Source of the DNA: CAINEC01 sp046303115
GTDB taxonomy: Bacteria > Bacteroidota > Bacteroidia > AKYH767-A > OLB10
Assembly: GCA_046303115.1 (NCBI GenBank)
Contig: JBKCGZ010000020.1
Location: forward strand, 1-13,611
Length of the DNA stretch: 13,611 bases
Reading direction: 5' to 3'
The notes under the pieces: model-generated
Database searches by the model: none
The model's input: the letters and a program-made list of their open reading frames with translations, nothing else
What the model was told of the DNA's origin: nothing
Program-made: the position numbers and the translations under genes
Shown here: piece after piece, positions 7,283 to 13,611 of the stretch
Position numbering within the stretch: the stretch's first letter is position 1
Layout of the letters: every line of letters begins with the position of its first letter

Positions 7283-7747
7283 ATGGCACTAAAAGTTGGA
7301 AGCAAAGCCCCTGCTATTAAGGGAGTTAATCAGGCAGGAGAAAAAATAAAATCAGCAGACTTGAAAGGAAAAAAGGTGATACTTTATTTTTACCCTAAGG
7401 ACAGTACGCCTACCTGCACCGTTGAATCATGTAATTTAAGAGATAATTATAAGTCGCTAACCAAAGCTGGCTTTGAAGTAATTGGTGTGAGTGCCGATGA
7501 TGTAAAAAGCCACGAGAAATTCGCGACCAAGCAAAACCTTCCCTTTACTTTATTAGCTGATACTGATCGTGAATTGATTGAAGCATATGAGGCTTGGGGC
7601 GAAAAATCAATGTATGGCAAAAAGTACATGGGCATTATCCGCAAGACTTATGTGATTGATGAGAAGGGAAAAATTGCTGCAATCATTGAAAAAGTAGATG
7701 CGAAAAATCACGCAGCTCAAATTCTAGAAGCACTTCAAAACGGTTGA
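7283..7747 (+). CDS. bcp: Thioredoxin-dependent thiol peroxidase (Bcp/PrxQ-type peroxiredoxin)
   Basis: Bcp reduces hydrogen peroxide and organic hydroperoxides in the cytoplasm with electrons from thioredoxin. The 154-residue product matches the family length. The redox motif is TPTCTVESCNLRDN: peroxidatic C45 and resolving C50, five apart as in E. coli Bcp. The preceding VILYFYPKD strand, the FEVIGVSADD segment and the later FTLLADTDRELIEAY and GIIRKTYVID segments are typical. The ATG at 7283 is the only sensible start. No clear -7 element was found in the 143-nt gap shared with sucC. The 3' end overlaps the convergent prmC by 13 nt. Confidence 0.96.
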   Translation: MALKVGSKAPAIKGVNQAGEKIKSADLKGKKVILYFYPKDSTPTCTVESCNLRDNYKSLTKAGFEVIGVSADDVKSHEKFATKQNLPFTLLADTDRELIEAYEAWGEKSMYGKKYMGIIRKTYVIDEKGKIAAIIEKVDAKNHAAQILEALQNG

Positions 7748-8592
7748 AATCCGGAAACGAATCTAAGATTTCCAGACATATCCTCTTGAGCAATTGTTTC
7801 TGCGAAGCCTAATCCGCGAAGCAAACGCTCTACTTCAACCCCATATAATTTATTCACTTCAAACCAAAGCGATCCTCCAGGTGTCAAATGCTGTTTGGCA
7901 TATAATGCTATTTTTCGATAAAATCGAATGGGGTCATCATCGGGAGCAAATAGAGCAAGGTGTGGTTCGAAATTTAATACTGAATCGCTCATTGTATTGC
8001 CTTCAATCGAGGTAATGTATGGAGGATTGCTGACAATCAAATCGAACTTCAAATCCGAATTATTTTCAAACCCCTCTTCTAAAACATCTATCCAAAATAA
8101 ATTCAGATTTACGTTGTGACCCTCTGCATTTTTCTTCGCAACAGCCAACGCTTCCAATGAAATATCGCAACCATAGACTTGCTTTAACTTTAATTGCTTT
8201 GCTAATGCAATTGGAATACATCCAGAACCACAGCAAATATCTAAAACACTTGCATCCACATTTAATTCAACCTCTTCCTTAATTAAGTAAACCAACTCTT
8301 CTGTTTCGGGACGAGGAATTAAAACACTTTCATCAACGAAATACTTTTCGCCTGCAAACCAGGCAATATTTGTTACGTATTGCAACGGCATTCCGCTTTG
8401 AAGTTTTATCAAATCGTTTTGAAGAGTTTCCATTAAACTTGATGGTAATGAAATGGTCGATTTTAGATCTATTTCATTCGCATTTACAGATAAACGATCG
8501 GCTAATAAAAAACGAATTAACGAACTACGTTCTCCTTCATCAATTGATTGGAGTTGCTGATTAGCATAGCTATTAAATTCATTCAGATTCAC
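7735..8592 (-). CDS. prmC: Peptide chain release factor N5-glutamine methyltransferase
   Basis: PrmC (HemK) uses S-adenosylmethionine to methylate the glutamine of the GGQ motif in RF1 and RF2, raising their peptide-release activity. The 285 residues comprise an N-terminal helical domain (about 1-80) and a Rossmann methyltransferase domain. Motifs seen are GMPLQYV (67-73), LIPRPETEELV (91-101), the SAM-binding VLDICCGSGCIPIALA (116-131), YGCDIS (140-145) and the catalytic SNPPY (188-192). The start is GTG at 8592; the next in-frame ATG (codon 54) would remove most of the first domain. A near-consensus -7 element sits only 4 nt upstream, so the transcript may be nearly leaderless. The gene is divergent from ribD. 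With prfC, the window holds two translation-termination genes, far apart. Confidence 0.96.
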   Translation of the reverse strand: MNLNEFNSYANQQLQSIDEGERSSLIRFLLADRLSVNANEIDLKSTISLPSSLMETLQNDLIKLQSGMPLQYVTNIAWFAGEKYFVDESVLIPRPETEELVYLIKEEVELNVDASVLDICCGSGCIPIALAKQLKLKQVYGCDISLEALAVAKKNAEGHNVNLNLFWIDVLEEGFENNSDLKFDLIVSNPPYITSIEGNTMSDSVLNFEPHLALFAPDDDPIRFYRKIALYAKQHLTPGGSLWFEVNKLYGVEVERLLRGLGFAETIAQEDMSGNLRFVSGFQPF

Positions 8593-8596
8593 ACTG

Positions 8597-8604
8597 CAAA
8601 GATG
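8597..8604 (-). promoter_or_regulatory. Possible -7 element of prmC
   Basis: On the minus strand this reads CATCTTTG, seven of eight bases of TAnnTTTG with the first T replaced by C. It ends 4 nt before the GTG start. If used, the transcript would begin at or within a base or two of the start codon. Confidence 0.3.
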
Positions 8605-8651
8605 AAGTAAAAATCAATGCTTAAAAAGAATCAGTAAAACAATTCCTTTGT

Positions 8652-8659
8652 TACCTTTG
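8652..8659 (+). promoter_or_regulatory. Putative -7 promoter element of the ribD operon
   Basis: TACCTTTG is a full TAnnTTTG match, 6 nt before the ATG at 8666 and 12 nt before the ATG at 8672. It overlaps the in-frame extension that starts with TTG at 8648 and so argues against that start. No riboswitch-like (FMN/RFN) leader fits in this short gap. Confidence 0.5.
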
Positions 8660-8665
8660 CAAGCA

Positions 8666-9688
8666 ATGGACATGAACGAACAGTATATGCAACGGTGTTT
8701 GCAATTAGCCTTGAAAGGATTAGGAAATGTATCGCCGAATCCGATGGTGGGTTGTGTTATTGTTCATGAAAATAAAGTTATCGGAGAAGGATATCATCAG
8801 CAATATGGTGAAGCGCATGCAGAAGTAAATGCAATTAATTCTGTAAGTGATAAATCATTATTACTTAAATCTACGCTCTACGTCTCCCTCGAACCGTGTA
8901 ATCATTTTGGAAAAACACCTCCATGCGCTGATCTGATTTTAAAATATCAAATCCCAGAAGTGATTGTTGGAATTCAAGATCCATTTGAAAAAGTAAATGG
9001 CAGCGGAATAAAAAAATTAGTTGATGAAGGAGTGCGTGTAACCACTGGGGTTTTAGAAAACGAATGTCGAGAAATCAACAAACGATTTTTCACTTTTCAT
9101 CAGCAAAAAAGACCTTACATCATTTTAAAGTGGGCGCAAAGCAAAGATGGATTTATTGGTAAGAAAAATCAGTCGGTACGTATAAGCAACGAACTAACTC
9201 GAATAATAAACGACACCTTGAGAACACAGGAAGATGCTGTTTTAATTGGAGGTGAAACAGCAAGAACAGACAATCCACATTTAACAGTTCGTAGTATCGA
9301 GGGAAGAAATCCGAAGCGAATTATTATTTCTGAAAGCGGAAATCTGCCAAGTAAATTAAATGTGTTTGATGGCAATGCTCCGACAATTGTATATTCGAAA
9401 AACAACTTTACTCATGCTAATTGCGAGTCAGTATTAATTCCTGAAGACAATGCTTTATCTTTTATCTTATCAGACTTATACCATAAAAACATTCAAAGCG
9501 TGATTGTTGAAGGAGGCACTTCAGTATTAAATCAATTCATTCAAAATGACCTATGGGATGAAATTAGAATTTTTGAAAGCGATAGTTTACTAGAAGATGG
9601 TATCTTAGCACCAACAATTAGTTTAGCTATTTCGAATACTGAGCAAATTGGCAACAATATTTTAAAAACAATTTACAGGAAGAAATAA
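8666..9688 (+). CDS. ribD: Bifunctional riboflavin biosynthesis deaminase/reductase
   Basis: RibD deaminates the pyrimidine product of GTP cyclohydrolase II and then reduces its ribosyl side chain, two early steps of riboflavin synthesis. The N-terminal deaminase domain (about 1-145) has SPNPMVGCVIV (23-33) and zinc-site motifs HAEVNAI (H51, catalytic E53) and PCNHFGKTPPC (C78, C87). The C-terminal reductase domain (about 150-340) has RPYIILKWAQSKDGFIG, the DAVLIGGETARTDNPHLTVR nucleotide-binding region and VIVEGGTSVLNQF. The 340-residue length is normal for the fused enzyme. The ATG at 8666 is used; the ATG at 8672 is almost as likely, because the promoter lies so close that the first would be essentially leaderless. 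The stop directly abuts the transporter start, indicating an operon. Confidence 0.95.
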   Translation: MDMNEQYMQRCLQLALKGLGNVSPNPMVGCVIVHENKVIGEGYHQQYGEAHAEVNAINSVSDKSLLLKSTLYVSLEPCNHFGKTPPCADLILKYQIPEVIVGIQDPFEKVNGSGIKKLVDEGVRVTTGVLENECREINKRFFTFHQQKRPYIILKWAQSKDGFIGKKNQSVRISNELTRIINDTLRTQEDAVLIGGETARTDNPHLTVRSIEGRNPKRIIISESGNLPSKLNVFDGNAPTIVYSKNNFTHANCESVLIPEDNALSFILSDLYHKNIQSVIVEGGTSVLNQFIQNDLWDEIRIFESDSLLEDGILAPTISLAISNTEQIGNNILKTIYRKK

Positions 9689-10570
9689 ATGTCGGCGGAG
9701 CTTTTAATCATCATTGCAATTGCATCTTTACTATCTGCACTACTCTATATCATTCTTAAATTTTTCGAACGGTTTCAGGTTACGAATATTCATGGATTAA
9801 CCGCCAACTATTTAACAGCTTCTTTATTTTCATTCTTCTACACATTTAAAACAAACCTTCAACTATTACCGCATTCATCGACGTATGCAGGATTTGCGTT
9901 AGGAATTGGATTATTATTTATCTGTGTGTTTTATACAGCTGCCATCACTGCACAAAAATCCGGAATTGCCATTACCTCCATAGCTGGTAAAATGTCGATG
10001 GTGATACCGATTCTATTTGGCTATTTTTTATATAACGATCAGTTAACTATGGCTAGAATAGTTGGGGTTTTACTTGCGCTAACGGCAGTTTATTTAAGCA
10101 GCTCTCCTTCAGATAAAGACACAACCAATTCAAGTAAAAAAAACTGGCTATTCCCATTGTTGTTATTTATTGGTAGTGGACTTGTTGACACCTCGATAAA
10201 AGCTGGGCAACATTATTTCATGACGGAAGAAAATCAATATTTATATTTTGCATTTCTTTTCGGATCAGCAGGTGTTTTCGGAATTATACTCACCACAACC
10301 ATGTATATCCGAAGTAGAATAAAAATAAAACTTAAGAGCATTATTGCAGGATTTATTTTAGGTATTGCCAACTTCTACTCCTTGGTATTTCTTGTAAAAG
10401 CCCTATCAGACGACAGAGCAGAAAGTATGTTGATTTTTTCAATCAGCAATGTATTAGTAGTATTATTCTCTGCAATTTTAGGCTTGTTAATTTTTAAGGA
10501 AAAGCCGCATAAAAAAAATCTTATCGGACTATTACTCGCTGTTGGAGCAATTATTATTCTGACTTTATAA
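9689..10570 (+). CDS. EamA/DMT-superfamily membrane transporter
   Basis: The 293-residue product is highly hydrophobic with about ten predicted membrane helices in two halves separated by a short polar loop (SSSPSDKDTTNSSKKN, about 136-151), the usual form of EamA drug/metabolite transporters. GKMSMVIPILFGYFLYNDQLTMARIVG-like and LLIFKEKPHKKNLIGLLLAVGAIIIL segments are typical half-ends of this superfamily. Substrate cannot be read from sequence. The ATG begins the base after the ribD stop, and the stop is one base before yigZ, so all three are surely one transcript. A role in moving a riboflavin-related or pterin-like compound is an inference from position only. An AGGAAG stretch about 5 nt before the start may aid initiation. 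Confidence 0.85.
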   Translation: MSAELLIIIAIASLLSALLYIILKFFERFQVTNIHGLTANYLTASLFSFFYTFKTNLQLLPHSSTYAGFALGIGLLFICVFYTAAITAQKSGIAITSIAGKMSMVIPILFGYFLYNDQLTMARIVGVLLALTAVYLSSSPSDKDTTNSSKKNWLFPLLLFIGSGLVDTSIKAGQHYFMTEENQYLYFAFLFGSAGVFGIILTTTMYIRSRIKIKLKSIIAGFILGIANFYSLVFLVKALSDDRAESMLIFSISNVLVVLFSAILGLLIFKEKPHKKNLIGLLLAVGAIIILTL

Positions 10571-10571
10571 A

Positions 10572-11189
10572 ATGTTGTTTGACGATACATATTTATCCAT
10601 CAAAGAAATTTCTACAGGCGACTTTCGTGACAGAGGAAGTAAATTTATAGCATTTGCTTATCCGATAAAATCAGAATCAGAAGTAAAAGAAATTATCCAA
10701 CAACTAAAGAAAGAACATCCGCAAGCAAATCATCATTGCTATGCTTTTAGATTAAGTCCTGACCCAACTGTATATCGTGCCTCCGATGATAGAGAACCTT
10801 CGGGAAGCGCAGGAAAACCAATTTTAGCAGCAATACAATCACAACAATTAACCAATGTATTAATAGTAGTAGTTCGTTACTTTGGAGGAAGTTTATTAGG
10901 TGTTCCTGGTTTAATAAACGCCTATAGAACTGCAGCAGCAGAAGCTTTAAGTAAAGCAAAAATTATCGAACATACCATCAATGATAAATTTGAAATCACA
11001 TTCGATTTTGAAAGTATCAACGATGTACATTCAATTATAAAATCTGAAGGTGCTATTATTATCGAACAGACGTATGAAACACCTTGTATTATTCAATTTG
11101 AATTGCGAAAAAGTAAAACCAATCAGTTATTACAAAAACTAAAAAATCATCCGACATTAGCTGCTAAAGCCAGCTGGAAATTGATTTAA
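10572..11189 (+). CDS. yigZ: YigZ/IMPACT family protein (UPF0029)
   Basis: The 205-residue product is a two-domain YigZ-type protein. The N-terminal UPF0029 (IMPACT) domain shows RGSKFIAFAYPI (about 16-27), HHCYAFR, DDREPSGSAGKPIL and VVVRYFGGSLLGVPGLINAY. The C-terminal part (about 135-205) fits the smaller DUF1949 ferredoxin-like domain. Eukaryotic IMPACT regulates the eIF2 kinase GCN2; the bacterial role is not settled, though a translation- or RNA-related one is often suggested. The start lies two bases after the transporter stop, making it the third gene of the ribD operon. An AT-rich 9-bp inverted repeat overlaps the stop but lacks a T-run. Confidence 0.93.
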   Translation: MLFDDTYLSIKEISTGDFRDRGSKFIAFAYPIKSESEVKEIIQQLKKEHPQANHHCYAFRLSPDPTVYRASDDREPSGSAGKPILAAIQSQQLTNVLIVVVRYFGGSLLGVPGLINAYRTAAAEALSKAKIIEHTINDKFEITFDFESINDVHSIIKSEGAIIIEQTYETPCIIQFELRKSKTNQLLQKLKNHPTLAAKASWKLI

Positions 11190-11268
11190 TAATTTATCAA
11201 TCAATTTTACATATTACAACAACTAATAATAAAAGCACGTGGTTATTCGTTGAATAAAAAAACGACCT

Positions 11269-11937
11269 ATGCATTTCCGACCTATCCCCCGCCTAACCGA
11301 TGAACTTTGGTTTCCTCCAATCTCACAAGCTGATTCAGAAGGACTAGTCGCTATTGGTGGCGACTTAAGTCCGGAACGATTAATTCTCGCATACAAGAGT
11401 GGGATATTTCCATGGTTCAGTGGTAAAATTCCACATTGGTATAGTCTAGATCCACGATTTGTATTGAAGCCAGAAAATTTGAAGGTCAGTAAAAGTATGC
11501 GACCGATTATCAATCAGAGAAAATTTGAATTGAAAATCAATACTAGCTTTCACGAAGTGATTGTGAATTGCAAAACTATTCGTCGTGATGGACAAGCAGG
11601 AACATGGATCACGAATGATATTGTTAAGTCGTACACGCAGCTACATGAAATGGGAATTGCTCATTGTGCAGAAGCATGGCAAGATGATCAATTAGTTGGT
11701 GGACTTTACGGAATCAAAATGGGCAATGTATTTTTTGGAGAGAGCATGTTTAGTAAACAATCGAATGCGAGCAAATTTGCATTCATCCAATATGTTCAGC
11801 AATTGCAAAGCGAAGGAATAGAACTCATCGATTGCCAGATGGAAACAGAATATCTTGGTAGCTTAGGAGCATCCTTTATTTCAAGAACCTTTTTCTTGAC
11901 AGAGCTACAGCGATTAATTCCCAAAGGCAAATACTAA
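11269..11937 (+). CDS. aat: Leucyl/phenylalanyl-tRNA--protein transferase
   Basis: Aat moves leucine or phenylalanine from tRNA onto proteins with N-terminal Lys or Arg, marking them for ClpS/ClpAP degradation by the N-end rule. The 222-residue product has the diagnostic GLVAIGGDLSPERLILAYKS (25-44) and GIFPW (45-49), WYSLDPR, GTWIT, GGLYGIKMGNVFFGESMF and SNASKFA, with LIDCQMETEYLGSLGA near the end. In the last motif many relatives have His before LxSLGA where this protein has Tyr, a modest deviation. The ATG at 11269 gives the normal start. The 79-nt gap from yigZ has no clear promoter, so read-through from the ribD operon is possible. The 3' end overlaps the convergent thioesterase by 4 nt. 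Confidence 0.95.
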   Translation: MHFRPIPRLTDELWFPPISQADSEGLVAIGGDLSPERLILAYKSGIFPWFSGKIPHWYSLDPRFVLKPENLKVSKSMRPIINQRKFELKINTSFHEVIVNCKTIRRDGQAGTWITNDIVKSYTQLHEMGIAHCAEAWQDDQLVGGLYGIKMGNVFFGESMFSKQSNASKFAFIQYVQQLQSEGIELIDCQMETEYLGSLGASFISRTFFLTELQRLIPKGKY

Positions 11938-12341
11938 AAATAAGGTTGTAATAACTTTAGAAAACTATCTGGAGCCGCCATTGGTTTTCCTGTGGCCTTA
12001 TTCACAAAAACTAAAGTTGTAGAAGCTTTATTGATTAATTCGTTTTTCTCATTATACACCTCATATTCAAAAGCAATTCGAGCTTCAGGCATTTTAATAA
12101 TTGATGTATTGATAGTGAGCAACTCATCATAAAAACCAGGCTTGAAAAATTTAATCTGATAATCCAATACAGGAAGCATCACCCCTTCCTGCTCTTCTAA
12201 CTCCTTATAACTGATTCCTAAATTGCGCAAGGCTTCAACCCTGGCCACTTCAAAATACTGCGCATAATTTCCGTAATAGACATAATTCATTCGGTCAGTT
12301 TCAGAATAGCGAACACGTATTTGAGTGGTATGCTTGTACAT
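11934..12341 (-). CDS. YbgC-like acyl-CoA thioesterase (4HBT hotdog fold)
   Basis: The 135-residue product is a single hotdog-fold domain of the 4-hydroxybenzoyl-CoA thioesterase family, which hydrolyses acyl-CoA thioesters. The active-site helix region reads RYSETDRMNYVYYGNYAQYF (11-30), with the catalytic aspartate D16 and the conserved GNY (24-26), followed by EVARVEALRNLGISY. In most relatives the residue after the Met is Gly (TDxMG); here it is Asn. The rest (LPVLDYQIKFFKP, FEYEVYNEKNELINKASTTLVFVNKATGKP) is typical of the Bacteroidota group. The ATG at 12341 is the start; a weak -7-like CATCTTCG lies 9 nt before it. The substrate is not known. The gene is divergent from the 5'-nucleotidase pair. 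Confidence 0.9.
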   Translation of the reverse strand: MYKHTTQIRVRYSETDRMNYVYYGNYAQYFEVARVEALRNLGISYKELEEQEGVMLPVLDYQIKFFKPGFYDELLTINTSIIKMPEARIAFEYEVYNEKNELINKASTTLVFVNKATGKPMAAPDSFLKLLQPYF

Positions 12342-12393
12342 AAATCACTGCGAAGATGCGAATAATTTATTAAAGAATTTTTGCGGGAAAATA

Positions 12394-12424
12394 TTTTAAA
12401 TAACGATCAGAATCGTTATCATTG
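12394..12424 (+). promoter_or_regulatory. Putative promoter of the 5'-nucleotidase operon
   Basis: A -33-like TTTT (12394-12397) and a -7-like TATCATTG (12417-12424) are separated by exactly 19 nt, the usual Bacteroidota spacing for TTTG-N19-TAnnTTTG; each box has one mismatch. The -7 box ends 7 nt before the ATG at 12432. The spacer contains most of the perfect dyad at 12400-12419. Confidence 0.45.
12400..12419. promoter_or_regulatory. Perfect dyad within the promoter, candidate operator
   Basis: ATAACGAT (12400-12407), a 4-nt CAGA spacer, then ATCGTTAT (12412-12419): a perfect 8-bp inverted repeat. It covers the spacer and the first bases of the -7 box, where a bound repressor would block RNA polymerase. 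No T-run follows, so it is not a terminator. The half-site is slightly reminiscent of Fur-type sites but the spacing differs, and I cannot name a regulator. Confidence 0.45.
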
Positions 12425-12431
12425 CAACATA

Positions 12432-13211
12432 ATGAATACTTTATTTTACAAACGATTTTCACTCGGAGTTACCGGATTAATACTCTTTGTTTTAAGTTCC
12501 TGCGGGTCATATTATAGTATTAGCGATATTACAACAAAACAATATCCTATTAAAGATTCAACCATTGCAAGTGTTGACTCTGCAACCTATAATTACATTA
12601 AGCCATATCACGACTCATTAGATAAAATCATGTCGGAAATATTGGTGTATTCCGAACAAAATATAGGTAAAGGGTCTCCGGAAAGTTTAATAGGAAATTT
12701 CACAACCGATGCATTACTAAACCAAACGAATCTTAAATGCGATTCATTAAAAATTAAACATGCTGATTTTGCATTTGGCAATAGCGGTGGATTAAGAATG
12801 TCGCTACCAACAGGTGAAGTCACATTAGGAAGAGTATTTGAATTAATGCCATTTGAAAACACCATCCTGATTTTAGATATGAATCATGAACAATTAAAAA
12901 CATTGTTTCAATACATGGTTCAACGTAAAGGAATTCCGATTGCAGGAATGAAAATCAAAATTAGTAAGACTAGTTATCAGGATATTTTAATTAATGGAAT
13001 GCCTTACGATTCGACAAAAACATACAGAGTTGCTACCAATGATTACTTATCGAATGGCGGAGATGGAATGATGTTTTTAAGAGATGTAAAAAGCAAAACA
13101 GATATCGAATTAAAAGTGCGTGATAGTTACATCAGAGAAATGAGCGGCCTGAATGCTCAGGGTAAAAAATTAAAAGTTGTTTTAGATGGAAGAGTTTCAG
13201 AAATACAATAG
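12432..13211 (+). CDS. Lipoprotein with 5'-nucleotidase C-terminal domain
   Basis: The 259-residue product matches only the C-terminal, substrate-binding domain of UshA-type 5'-nucleotidases. After a lipoprotein signal (hydrophobic residues 11-21 and lipobox LSSC with Cys24) come GNFTTDALL (88-96), FAFGNSGGLR (113-122), LMPFENTILIL (138-148) and ATNDYLSNGGDGMMF (201-215), all conserved in that domain. It has no metallophosphatase domain; that is encoded by the next gene, whose start overlaps this one by 26 nt. The two probably form one two-chain enzyme hydrolysing nucleotides outside the cytoplasm. No acidic residues directly follow Cys24, so I infer a periplasm-facing rather than surface location. 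The start is the ATG at 12432; an in-frame extension from TTG at 12381 would overlap the promoter and hide the signal peptide. Confidence 0.88.
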   Translation: MNTLFYKRFSLGVTGLILFVLSSCGSYYSISDITTKQYPIKDSTIASVDSATYNYIKPYHDSLDKIMSEILVYSEQNIGKGSPESLIGNFTTDALLNQTNLKCDSLKIKHADFAFGNSGGLRMSLPTGEVTLGRVFELMPFENTILILDMNHEQLKTLFQYMVQRKGIPIAGMKIKISKTSYQDILINGMPYDSTKTYRVATNDYLSNGGDGMMFLRDVKSKTDIELKVRDSYIREMSGLNAQGKKLKVVLDGRVSEIQ

Positions 13212-13611
13212 AAAAGATTTTATTAAGCTTATGGGATTAGCTGGTGGCGCTTTAGCACTATCTTCTATTCCGTCAGACTTACTTGCTGATGCAGGCCTTA
13301 CTAAGATAACTATCCTGCACACGAATGATACGCATAGTCGTATTGATCCATTTCCTGCAAGTGATCCGAAGTTTGGAGGCATGGGTGGAGTAGCAAAGAG
13401 GATGAAGCTGATCAATAAAATCCGTTCAGAAGAAAAAAATGTGATACTATTGGATAGCGGTGATATTTTCCAAGGCACTCCCTATTTCAATTACTATGGT
13501 GGTGAACTAGAAATTAAGTTAATGAGCGCAATGAAATACGACGCTGCCACCATGGGCAATCACGATTTCGATGCAGGCATTGATGGATTTGCAAAGCAAC
13601 TACCTCATGCA
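13186..13611 (+). CDS. 5'-nucleotidase metallophosphatase domain protein (partial, 3' end beyond window)
   Basis: The frame opens at the ATG at 13186 and stays open to the window end, giving 142 residues of the N-terminal half. It begins with a Tat-like signal, NRKDFIK (8-14) then a hydrophobic stretch (15-28), an RK variant of the twin-arginine motif. The calcineurin-like domain starts at ITILHTNDTHSRI (41-53) with metal ligands D48 and H50, continues with LLDSGDIFQGTP (D93), and shows the GNHDFD motif (124-129) with metal ligand N125 and the catalytic pair H126 and D129. By analogy with UshA it would release phosphate from nucleotides. The start overlaps the upstream C-terminal-domain gene by 26 nt in another frame. 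A later ATG (codon 16) would lose the charged signal region. Whether a second C-terminal domain follows beyond the window cannot be seen. Confidence 0.88.
   Translation, partial: MEEFQKYNRKDFIKLMGLAGGALALSSIPSDLLADAGLTKITILHTNDTHSRIDPFPASDPKFGGMGGVAKRMKLINKIRSEEKNVILLDSGDIFQGTPYFNYYGGELEIKLMSAMKYDAATMGNHDFDAGIDGFAKQLPHA

Noticed and set aside
8593..8665. FMN riboswitch before ribD
   Set aside because: The gap to prmC is only 73 nt, the promoter element lies next to the start codon, and no conserved RFN-element sequence is present.
11178..11207. AT-rich 9-bp perfect inverted repeat (AAATTGATT / AATCAATTT, 12-nt loop) over the yigZ stop
   Set aside because: Only one G-C pair per stem and no T-run on the plus strand after it; too weak to call a terminator, and such repeats are expected by chance in AT-rich spacers.
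11244..11258. TTATTC-GTT-GAATAA dyad before aat
   Set aside because: A 6-bp AT-rich stem with the adjacent A-run on the wrong side for a minus-strand terminator; no promoter boxes around it to suggest an operator.
12432..13211. Pseudogene or frameshifted single 5'-nucleotidase gene
   Set aside because: The domains are in reversed order, each has its own start and export signal, and the catalytic motifs are intact, so this is a true two-gene arrangement and not a broken fusion.
13197..13478. Minus-strand open frame of 93 codons
   Set aside because: It is antisense to the metallophosphatase gene, whose plus-strand frame has clear catalytic motifs and remains open to the window end.

Overview
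This 13.6 kb window looks like chromosomal core-genome DNA from an AT-rich member of the Bacteroidota. The assignment rests on three things seen in the sequence. Several genes have the phylum's TAnnTTTG -7 promoter element close to their starts. There is a DUF4294-type protein and a short membrane-anchored OmpH/Skp-like protein, both typical of the phylum. A 5'-nucleotidase is encoded as two separate genes. I cannot name a genus; a Flavobacteriales- or Chitinophagales-like organism is a guess. No tRNA, rRNA, insertion sequence, prophage or CRISPR array was seen.

Layout, left to right. Bases 1-109 hold no gene. prfC (release factor 3, minus) is divergent from an OmpH/Skp-like gene (plus). The latter meets, stop against stop, a minus-strand pair of a biotin carboxylase gene (accC) followed by a DUF4294 secreted protein. 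Next on the minus strand are a two-gene toxin-antitoxin module (RHH-type DUF6364-like antitoxin, then PIN-domain nuclease), a TspO/MBR membrane protein, and sucC with a clear intrinsic terminator. bcp (thiol peroxidase, plus) is divergent from sucC and overlaps the end of prmC (minus). prmC is divergent from a plus-strand operon of ribD, an EamA/DMT transporter and a YigZ/IMPACT protein. aat follows on the plus strand and overlaps the end of a YbgC-like thioesterase (minus). The last unit (plus) encodes a lipoprotein carrying only the 5'-nucleotidase C-terminal domain, then a metallophosphatase with the N-terminal catalytic domain, which runs off the window.

The genes are mostly housekeeping: translation termination and protein turnover (prfC, prmC, aat), central carbon and acyl-CoA metabolism (sucC, accC, thioesterase), riboflavin synthesis (ribD), peroxide defence (bcp), envelope biogenesis (OmpH-like) and extracytoplasmic nucleotide breakdown. 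The accessory element is the toxin-antitoxin pair. Promoter positions correct several gene starts: in the antitoxin, tspO, sucC, ribD and accC, upstream in-frame extensions begin at non-ATG codons or lie in or upstream of promoter or terminator sequence.

I found no clearly new multi-gene system. The items most worth a second look are the reversed, overlapping split 5'-nucleotidase with a perfect dyad inside its promoter spacer, the possible tspO promoter embedded in the sucC terminator, the toxin-antitoxin module, and the transporter embedded in the riboflavin operon.
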